Assembly: GCA_013139435.1 (NCBI GenBank)
Contig: WTAW01000255.1
Location: forward strand, 1 to 6,407
Direction: 5' to 3'
From: Candidatus Aminicenantota bacterium
Lineage (GTDB): Bacteria; Acidobacteriota; Aminicenantia; Aminicenantales; Aminicenantaceae
DNA: 6,407 nt
The notes under the pieces were generated by a model that was not told the origin of the DNA, searched no databases, and saw only the letters and a program-made list of their open reading frames with translations. Each line of letters opens with the position of its first letter. The stretch's first letter is position 1. A program made the translations under genes and the position numbers. Below are positions 1 through 5,758 of the stretch, in pieces.

Positions 1-268
1 CATGAGTATCCTCAGCGATCTTTTCTTGAGTTTTGATAAGTTTGCCATGGGAAATGCGGATAGCGATTATTGCTGTCATGTCATACCCAAAGTATTTTGG
101 ATCAAGGATCGGAATGTATCCCTTAATTGCACCCGCTTTTTCGAGCTTTCTAACTTTATCTATAACCGCTGGGGCAGAGATCCCAATATTCTTGGCAATT
201 TCACGAAAGCTTTTTCTTGAATTCTGATTGAGGGCTCTTACGATCTTTTTTTCCGTATCATCAGCCAT
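1..268 (-). CDS. Lrp/AsnC-family transcriptional regulator (N-terminal part, runs off left edge)
   Basis: Reading the minus strand from the ATG at 268-266 gives 89 complete codons, open to the window edge. The protein begins MADDTEKKIVRALNQNSRKS. Residues about 5-50 form the AsnC-type winged helix-turn-helix: first helix TEKKIVRAL, then SFREIAKNIGIS (20-31) as the first part of the HTH, APAVIDKVRKLEKAG (32-46) as recognition helix and wing lead-in, then IKGYIPILDPKYFGY (48-62), the usual link to the RAM effector-binding domain. The RAM domain starts at about residue 64 (MTAIIAIRI) and is cut by the edge. Family members normally have about 150 residues, so roughly 60 are missing. The start is supported by an AGGAGG Shine-Dalgarno (278-273) 4 nt upstream and a consensus promoter just behind it. 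Lrp-type proteins are DNA-binding oligomers that sense amino acids or related metabolites and often regulate themselves and a divergent neighbour; that this one controls the glutamate-synthase-like operon is inferred from position only. Confidence 0.9.
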   Translation of the reverse strand, partial: MADDTEKKIVRALNQNSRKSFREIAKNIGISAPAVIDKVRKLEKAGAIKGYIPILDPKYFGYDMTAIIAIRISHGKLIKTQEKIAEDTH

Positions 269-292
269 ATTACCTCCTTTCAATTGTAAGAT

Positions 293-321
293 ATTATATG
301 TTTATACCATACATTTGTCAA
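293..321 (-). promoter_or_regulatory. Consensus sigma70-type promoter of the Lrp-family gene
   Basis: On the minus strand TTGACA (321-316) is followed after exactly 17 bp by TATAAT (298-293), a perfect match to both housekeeping sigma boxes. Transcription should begin near 286, giving a leader of only about 18 nt that contains the AGGAGG ribosome binding site. Seen directly in the sequence; promoter activity is inferred. Confidence 0.85.
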
Positions 322-339
322 GCTTTCACGAATTATTTC

Positions 340-368
340 TTGACATTTATAAGATTTTATAATATAGT
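340..368 (+). promoter_or_regulatory. Sigma70-type promoter of the FAD/FMN/glutaminase operon
   Basis: TTGACA (340-345), 17-bp spacer, TATAGT (363-368): a perfect -35 box and a 5/6 -10 box. A perfect TATAAT also occurs at 358-363, but its spacer would be only 12 bp, so the later hexamer is preferred. The expected start of transcription is near 375. This -35 box and that of the divergent promoter lie back to back with 18 bp between them (322-339), so a regulator bound there could affect both directions. The gap holds GAATTATTTC (330-339), an AT-centred GAA-N4-TTC dyad that might be an Lrp-type site; this is a weak guess. Confidence 0.75.
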
Positions 369-374
369 TCATAA

Positions 375-480
375 CTATTTGCGCTAAGCAAAATAAATAG
401 AAGGAGAAAAACAGAAACCCTAAGGCTTGTAAAAACAAAACAATCAAAAAGCTGAGGTTTTGACTTGGAGTAATGGCGAG
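375..480 (+). other. A-rich untranslated leader of the operon
   Basis: About 105 nt separate the inferred transcription start from the preferred start codon. The stretch is A-rich and contains no convincing ORF. Near its 5' end TTTGC (378-382) and GCAAA (388-392) can pair around a 5-nt loop. AAGGAG (401-406) looks like a ribosome binding site but has no start codon at a usable distance. Nearer the gene, TCAAAA (444-449) can pair with TTTTGA (458-463). I recognise no riboswitch or T-box in it. Confidence 0.4.
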
Positions 481-2742
481 ATGAGCTGGAAAGAATATCT
501 AATGGAACGCGCTCGTAAAACAGCGAGCCGGAGAAAGCGGATATACGGCATTGATCCCGCACATCGTTTGGGGGATCTGCTCTTGCAGGAATCCCCTTCC
601 TTAAGTTTCCATGAAATATACCGGCTACTCTCTTATATTCTTTTCAAATCTCCACAGCGCCGGCTGGAGCTGCTGTGGAAGTACATCACTGACAAGGACA
701 CTCCGGTCCGGAGGCAGCAGATCGATTCTCTGGCGCAAGATCTTCGCCCGCATCTCAGCGAAAATTGCCGTGTGGCCATAAACTACTTTGAGCGGAGGAA
801 TTACAGCAGGGACCTGGCTCGTGTCCCCGCATTGATGGAAAAAATTCTGCACCGTACAACTCCGTCTCTCGTGGTCCAGCCAAAAACTGAGGAGGACATC
901 TCTTCTACCCTCGCATACTGCAACTCTAAAGGATTGGCCGTTTTTCCGAGAGGATCAGGCTCGTTCGCTTTTGGTGGGGCCGTCCCTACACGGAACGGGA
1001 TCGTTCTGGATCTTTCCCCGATGATGGCCGTTCTTGAAGTCGACCCAAAAACCCAAACTGTTCGTGTGCAGCCAGGAGCTCGTTGGGCAGATGTCGCAAC
1101 AAAACTTGAACCCTATGGCTTAGTTCCAAAAACATCTCCCACCAGCCGATTTTCCACTGTGGCCGGATGGATCTCCACAGGTGGGATGGGATTGGATAGT
1201 TATGCATATGGGAGCGTCCACGAATCTGTTATTGCTGTCCGTATCGCCAGACCAGACGGCTTTATAGAGGAGCTGAACTCAAAAGACGAATCCATCAAAG
1301 ATCTGTTTGGCACAGAGGGACAGTTCGGTATCCTCACAGAGATCACTCTGCGTGTCCGGCCCAAACCCGGACACAACGGAGCTCTTTTGCTCACATTTAA
1401 CGATCCAGGTCAAGCATTCGAATTTATCGAAAAGCTCACCAACGGGGATTTTCAGCCATCACACGTTGCCTTTTTTGACCGTGAATACTTAAAAAGGGAA
1501 AACATTCTTTTTGCAGAGCAAACCCAGTTAGAAGACCCCATAGTCCCAGAAAACGATACGGTTCTTCTTCATTTCGAGACAGCGGAAAACGAGCAAAAAT
1601 TTATATCCTTTTTAAACGGGAACTCAAATACTATTTCTGAAAATGGAGTGGCTGCCCGTTATCTATGGGCTGACCGGTATTTCCCTCTCAAAGCCCAGCG
1701 CATCGGTCCCGGTCTCCTAGGGTCAGAGGTTGTTATTCCCCGGGAAAAGTTATCGAAATATGTCACCAAGGTCGAGAAACTTGCACGGCATTTCAAAATC
1801 AAACCCACCGTGGAAGTGATCGTCTGCGGCAAAAGTCAGTCTTTTATTGATGATGAGGAATCAACTTCAAAGAACAGGGGATTTTACTCCTATCTGCTCA
1901 TCGTCTCTTTCAGCTGTGATTATTCCAGGACTGTCCATTATGTTTTCAGCCTTCTGTTCATCCAGCTACTGGTCAGGATGGCGGTGCGCCATGGAGGGGC
2001 CCCTTATGGAGTTGGTATTTGGAACACTCCCTTTATCAAAAGCAAATATAGCCGGAGTCAACTGAACAGACTTAGACAAAAAAAACACGAGATCGATCCT
2101 AAAGACATCTTGAATCCCAATAAATTTTTTAAGATCAAAGGACGATTTTTCAATATCCCATCGCTTTTCCTTCGCCCAATAATTTTCAGTCCGGTATTGG
2201 CCTTATCACACTTTTTCGCACCTATTCTGGGGCTGATCGCCAGGCTCGCCGGGCCAGAGCCACAAAGCCGATGGGACATCCCAACGAAAGAAGGCAACCA
2301 CGGTGAAGACCTGCTACATCAGAGTGCTCAACGGTGCACGTCATGCGGCGCGTGTATTTCAGTCTGCCCGGCCTACCATATCACCGAAAACGAGCTTGTT
2401 ACTGGCAGGACAAAACTGAGGATGGCAGAGGCTATAAAAAACGGTGTTAGACTGGAAAAAACAGAGGCACATGCACCCTTTCAGTGCCTTCACTGCGGTT
2501 TGTGCGAGGAGGTCTGCCAGACCCATTTGCCGCTCCGCGATTGTTATCTCGTGCTTGAGGACCGGCTGGAGGAGCGGTTCGGATCTCCCGCTGAAACCGT
2601 GCAGAACTTTGTCGAAAAACTGGACAGTCGCCGAGAGTTCATAAAGGACATTTTTGGCCTGGATCTGCCGGACTGGTTGCCGGAGAAAAACCTGTCCAGA
2701 GTTCCGGTTATCGATAGACCAGCAGATGGAGGAAAGGCATGA
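481..2742 (+). CDS. GlcD-type FAD-binding oxidoreductase fused to a two-cluster 4Fe-4S domain
   Basis: A 753-residue protein from ATG 481, which has GGAG (467-470) 10 nt upstream; an in-frame TTG at 460 would add 7 residues but lacks a properly spaced site. Residues about 1-125 are a charged helical extension I do not recognise. Residues about 128-297 are a PCMH-type FAD-binding domain: PRGSGSFAFGGAVP (156-169), VQPGARW (196-202), STVAGWISTGG (225-235), YGSVHE (243-248) and GTEGQFGILTE (277-287). About 300-550 is an FAD-oxidase C-terminal-like domain ending in DPKDILNPNKFF. A hydrophobic stretch follows (about 559-590). Then come two 4Fe-4S motifs: Cys619/622/625/629 (CTSCGACISVCP) and Cys669/672/675/679 (CLHCGLCEEVCQ), as in the GlcF/GlpC/HdrC group, but without the CCG domains of GlcF or HdrD. 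Relatives oxidise 2-hydroxy acids such as glycolate or lactate and pass electrons through flavin to Fe-S. Operon position suggests it serves as redox partner of the next gene product; its substrate is unknown. Stop and next start overlap as ATGA. Confidence 0.85.
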   Translation: MSWKEYLMERARKTASRRKRIYGIDPAHRLGDLLLQESPSLSFHEIYRLLSYILFKSPQRRLELLWKYITDKDTPVRRQQIDSLAQDLRPHLSENCRVAINYFERRNYSRDLARVPALMEKILHRTTPSLVVQPKTEEDISSTLAYCNSKGLAVFPRGSGSFAFGGAVPTRNGIVLDLSPMMAVLEVDPKTQTVRVQPGARWADVATKLEPYGLVPKTSPTSRFSTVAGWISTGGMGLDSYAYGSVHESVIAVRIARPDGFIEELNSKDESIKDLFGTEGQFGILTEITLRVRPKPGHNGALLLTFNDPGQAFEFIEKLTNGDFQPSHVAFFDREYLKRENILFAEQTQLEDPIVPENDTVLLHFETAENEQKFISFLNGNSNTISENGVAARYLWADRYFPLKAQRIGPGLLGSEVVIPREKLSKYVTKVEKLARHFKIKPTVEVIVCGKSQSFIDDEESTSKNRGFYSYLLIVSFSCDYSRTVHYVFSLLFIQLLVRMAVRHGGAPYGVGIWNTPFIKSKYSRSQLNRLRQKKHEIDPKDILNPNKFFKIKGRFFNIPSLFLRPIIFSPVLALSHFFAPILGLIARLAGPEPQSRWDIPTKEGNHGEDLLHQSAQRCTSCGACISVCPAYHITENELVTGRTKLRMAEAIKNGVRLEKTEAHAPFQCLHCGLCEEVCQTHLPLRDCYLVLEDRLEERFGSPAETVQNFVEKLDSRREFIKDIFGLDLPDWLPEKNLSRVPVIDRPADGGKA
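2728..2732 (+). promoter_or_regulatory. Ribosome binding site for the FMN glutamate-synthase-like gene
   Basis: GGAGG lies within the last codons of the upstream gene, 6 nt before ATG 2739. Together with the ATGA stop/start overlap (2739-2742) this fixes the start and points to translational coupling, as expected for subunits made in matching amounts. Confidence 0.75.
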
Positions 2743-5705
2743 CCCGCCCTAAACGCCTTTCACCGATTCCGACTCCCTCACGCTACTCCATCGTGACTCC
2801 CTATCGTATCCTCCGCAGCGACCGTTGTATTAACTGCGGCACCTGTATCGAAGCATGTATTTACGACTGTCATTACCGATCAGAGGATGATCCACGAAAA
2901 ATGGCCGACCCGAAAGAGAACTGCTGCCGCAATTGTTTTGCCTGCATCACCCGCTGTACGCGGGAAGCATTGAGCATGCATAAAAGCGAGGAATTTCTGA
3001 CTTTGGGAGATCACACATACACTCCAGATAAAATCCGTTCGATCTTAGAGCAAGCAGAACAAGGAAAGATCCCGGTCAGCGGTGCCGGTTACCGGGGATA
3101 TTTTGACGGGGATTATTACGATAATATCTGGACTGATATGTCCGAGATCGTGCGTCCCACACGTGATGGGATCCACGGCAGAGAACACATTTCAACAACC
3201 GTAACTCTTGGACAGAAGGCAAGGGACCTGTGTGGAATGGTGTTCGATGAAGAGGGCAACCTCAAGTCCCAAATCCCCCTCAACCGGGAGATCCCTATTC
3301 CCATAATTTTTGGACTCATGCCCTTTTTTCCAGGGCATACGGCAGTCTCAGCTCTAGCATTGGCCGCGAGTAAACTGACAACCTATCTTACAGTCCCGGC
3401 AAAAAACGCGACCGAAGAGTTGAAGGATTATTACAGTCATCTTCTCATCCGATTAGGACCCAATGAGATTGAACAGTACAGGGACATTATCGAGTGGGCG
3501 ACTATCGTCGAGTTCGACCCTGACATGGACCCGATCTCTGGAATCGCCCGGGCAAGAGAGATCAACTCTAATGTGCTCACAGTTATTCACGTTCCAGTGT
3601 CCACTGCAGTGGACACAAAGATTCTGGAGCTCGTACGAAAGGGAGCGGAGACCATACACTTAAGTGCAGATATTCACGGAAAGGGTGTAGACGGTATCAC
3701 ACTGTTGGAATCCCTCCACAAAACCCACAGGTTATTGGTTGAGGAAGGATTACGAGACAGGATCACGCTGGTGGCTTCGGGTGGTCTTGCTGCGGCTGAA
3801 CATATCCCTAAAACCATTGTTTTGGGTGCAGATGCCGTCGTGGTGGACATCCCGTTGCTGATCGCCATGGATGTCTTGAAATGGGCCACAGGAGAAAACG
3901 GGAATAAACATCCGATCCCAAAGGGGATCGAAGAGCTCGATCCCCGATGGGGAGCCTCTCGTGTCATCAATCTTTTGCTCTCCTGGAAGGACCAATTGCT
4001 AGAAGTGTTGGGCGCTATGGGACTTCGCGATGTTCGGCGGTTGCGAGGCGAGACCGGCCGTGCCATTTTTGCTGATGAGGAGCGTAAAAACTTCGCCGAA
4101 CGGCTAAAGAATATGCCCGAAAGTGCGACTAAGGCCAGCTCGACAAATCCAATTCATAACGATTTCAATAAGAAGAATGCTGACGGGATAAATGCGGACG
4201 AACCGCTGCTTCAAATCAAAGCCAAACCGGTTCCGGACCGGTTCAGCATCAAACAAGGAGAATGGCGTGTCGTTGTGGATCGCGCTCGGTGCACAAACTG
4301 CACTCTCTGTGTAGTGAGCTGCAAATATGATGCCCATCGGCGGATCGATGGCAAACTTAGCCTTGATGAACCGATCCACAGCCGATGTATCGGCATCTCG
4401 TGCAAAGACAATGACTGGTGCTGTGTCAATGTCTGTCCCTGGGATGCCCTTGAGATCATCAAAGACCCGGCGGATACGGTCCTTGGTGATCCGCGCTGGA
4501 CACCTCCTCTGCTACGTGAGACATATCGAATCGCGAAGAGTGGTTCGCCAACACGGCTAACGCCAGAGGAGCAGACCGGTGAATCTGGAGGAGGGTTTGA
4601 CAAAATGCTATTGGCTGCTTCTTTACCCCGAGTAAAACCAACAGATGGACCTATTGACTTATCTATCCCGCTCAACAGAAGGGAAACCGGTCCAAAGGTG
4701 AGCATCTCTCTTCCGATCTACGGAGGCGGAATGTCCTACGGATCGATTTCCCTCAATGTCATGCTGGGCCGTGCTAAAGCAGCCAAAGAGATCGGATCTT
4801 TCACCTGCACGGGTGAAGGCGGTTATCCGGACGAGCTGATCCCCTATTCGGATTTTATTATCACGCAGGTCGCCACAGGGCTTTTTGGGGTCCGCGAGGA
4901 GACCATCCGCCGGACCCATATGGTCGAATTCAAGTATGCCCAGGGAGCAAAGCCGGGTTTGGGAGGTCACCTGCTAGGGGAAAAGAATACACCGGAGGTG
5001 GCAGCGATGCGCGAAGCGGTTCCCGGTACGAACCTGTTTTCGCCCTTTCCGTTTCACAGTGTTTATTCGGTAGAAGATCACAAAAAACATGTGGATTGGA
5101 TCCGTTCGATACACCCTGACGTGCTCGTCTCAGTCAAAGTCTCAACGCCATCGGATGTGGATATGGTCGCTGTGGGAAGCTACTATGCCGGAGCGAATGT
5201 CATCCACTTGGACGGAGCATATGGAGGCACGGGAGCCGCACCGGACATCGCCAAGAAAAACATCGCCATGCCGATCGAATATGCAACGGCACAGACTCAT
5301 GAGTTTTTGGTCAAAGAAGGTATCCGGGACGAGGTTGTGCTGATCGCAAGCGGTGGCATCCGCACCGCAGAAGATGTGCTCAAGGCTATCACACTGGGTG
5401 CGGACGGGGTTGTCATCGGCACGGCGGAATTGGTGGCGATAGACTGCGTGCGGTGCGGGAACTGTGAGCGGGACAGGGGCTGCCCTATCGGCATCGCCAC
5501 CACAGATCCATATTTGGCGCCGCAAATGACCGCTGATTGGGTCTGTGGCCGGATCTGCAACCTGTATAAGAGCTGGGCTATTTATCTGGAAGAGCGCCTA
5601 CGTAATCTGGGGATGAAAAACATCCGTCAGCTTCGGGGACGCTGGGATCTCCTGAGCTTTCTACCGGATCCCGGGACATATGAACAAAAACCACAGAAAA
5701 TATGA
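2739..5705 (+). CDS. Glutamate-synthase-like FMN/Fe-S protein with two tandem modules, the first degenerate
   Basis: A 988-residue protein. Module 1 (about 20-445): two 4Fe-4S motifs, Cys30/33/36/40 and Cys63/66/69/73, a linker including TDMSEIVRPTRDGIHGRE (132-149), then a glutamate-synthase-like barrel (about 185-380). Module 2 (about 505-975): Cys518/521/524/528, a second divergent set Cys550/555/561/562/566, then a well-kept FMN barrel: YGGGMSYGSIS (661-671), TGEGGYPDEL (691-700), KYAQGAKPGLGGHL (732-745), Lys800 in VSVKVST, HLDGAYGGTGAAP (823-835), SGGIRTAEDV (871-880), LGADGVVIGTAE (886-897) and a 3Fe-4S-type motif Cys903/909/915 followed by PIGIAT. Module 1 has lost the glycine-rich FMN loops, the lysine and the 3Fe-4S cysteines. 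In glutamate synthase this domain makes glutamate from 2-oxoglutarate and channelled ammonia using reduced FMN. The following gene supplies a glutaminase domain. No GXGXG domain is present here. Glutamate synthase is the leading guess; N-methylglutamate-synthase-like or other amination reactions remain possible. Cytoplasmic: no signal peptide. Confidence 0.88.
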   Translation: MTRPKRLSPIPTPSRYSIVTPYRILRSDRCINCGTCIEACIYDCHYRSEDDPRKMADPKENCCRNCFACITRCTREALSMHKSEEFLTLGDHTYTPDKIRSILEQAEQGKIPVSGAGYRGYFDGDYYDNIWTDMSEIVRPTRDGIHGREHISTTVTLGQKARDLCGMVFDEEGNLKSQIPLNREIPIPIIFGLMPFFPGHTAVSALALAASKLTTYLTVPAKNATEELKDYYSHLLIRLGPNEIEQYRDIIEWATIVEFDPDMDPISGIARAREINSNVLTVIHVPVSTAVDTKILELVRKGAETIHLSADIHGKGVDGITLLESLHKTHRLLVEEGLRDRITLVASGGLAAAEHIPKTIVLGADAVVVDIPLLIAMDVLKWATGENGNKHPIPKGIEELDPRWGASRVINLLLSWKDQLLEVLGAMGLRDVRRLRGETGRAIFADEERKNFAERLKNMPESATKASSTNPIHNDFNKKNADGINADEPLLQIKAKPVPDRFSIKQGEWRVVVDRARCTNCTLCVVSCKYDAHRRIDGKLSLDEPIHSRCIGISCKDNDWCCVNVCPWDALEIIKDPADTVLGDPRWTPPLLRETYRIAKSGSPTRLTPEEQTGESGGGFDKMLLAASLPRVKPTDGPIDLSIPLNRRETGPKVSISLPIYGGGMSYGSISLNVMLGRAKAAKEIGSFTCTGEGGYPDELIPYSDFIITQVATGLFGVREETIRRTHMVEFKYAQGAKPGLGGHLLGEKNTPEVAAMREAVPGTNLFSPFPFHSVYSVEDHKKHVDWIRSIHPDVLVSVKVSTPSDVDMVAVGSYYAGANVIHLDGAYGGTGAAPDIAKKNIAMPIEYATAQTHEFLVKEGIRDEVVLIASGGIRTAEDVLKAITLGADGVVIGTAELVAIDCVRCGNCERDRGCPIGIATTDPYLAPQMTADWVCGRICNLYKSWAIYLEERLRNLGMKNIRQLRGRWDLLSFLPDPGTYEQKPQKI
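3597..3616. repeat. Perfect 20-bp palindrome inside the FMN-protein gene
   Basis: GTGTCCACTG is followed directly by its exact reverse complement CAGTGGACAC, with no loop. It encodes part of the PVSTAVDT segment (residues 286-293) of the degenerate first barrel. Flanking bases do not extend the symmetry. Whether it is a functional site, a scar of a mutation event or chance cannot be told from the sequence. Confidence 0.9.
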
Positions 5706-5755
5706 ATAAGACGTGGCAGAAAAGTGGATAAGAACACGGCAGGAAAAGTGAGATA
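5706..5755 (+). repeat. Imperfect tandem direct repeat between the FMN-protein and glutaminase genes
   Basis: Copy 1 (5706-5730) and copy 2 (5728-5755) share ATAAGA, C, GGCAG, AAAAGTG and GATA in the same order. They differ by three single-base insertions and two substitutions, and overlap by the shared ATA. They fill nearly all of the 53-bp gap. Copy 2 carries GTGAG (5748-5752), the likely Shine-Dalgarno for the gene at 5759. No terminator or promoter is evident in the gap, so the genes are probably co-transcribed. Confidence 0.75.
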
Positions 5756-5758
5756 GAT

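Noticed and set aside
358..363. Perfect TATAAT as the -10 box of the plus-strand promoter
   Set aside because: The distance to TTGACA (340-345) is only 12 bp; TATAGT at 363-368 has the ideal 17-bp spacing.
460..480. TTG at 460 as start of the FAD oxidoreductase
   Set aside because: The only GAGG upstream is 2 nt away, too close; ATG 481 has GGAG at a workable 10 nt.
473..484. Tiny ORF ATG GCG AGA TGA whose stop overlaps the ATG at 481
   Set aside because: Three codons with GGAG only 2 nt upstream; most likely chance.
3318..3338. ATGCCC / GGGCAT hairpin with a T-rich loop
   Set aside because: Only 6 bp, T-run is in the loop and not after the stem, and it is inside a coding region.
3674..4066. 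Long open frame of 130 codons on the minus strand
   Set aside because: It lies entirely inside the well-supported FMN-protein gene and shows no recognisable domain or ribosome binding context; similar minus-strand frames at 4211-4705, 5142-5525 and 5578-5958 were rejected for the same reason.
4225..4244. Repeated CCGGTTC/ACCGGT elements
   Set aside because: Short GC-rich repeats within codons of the inter-module linker, with imperfect symmetry; no sign of a larger repeat family.
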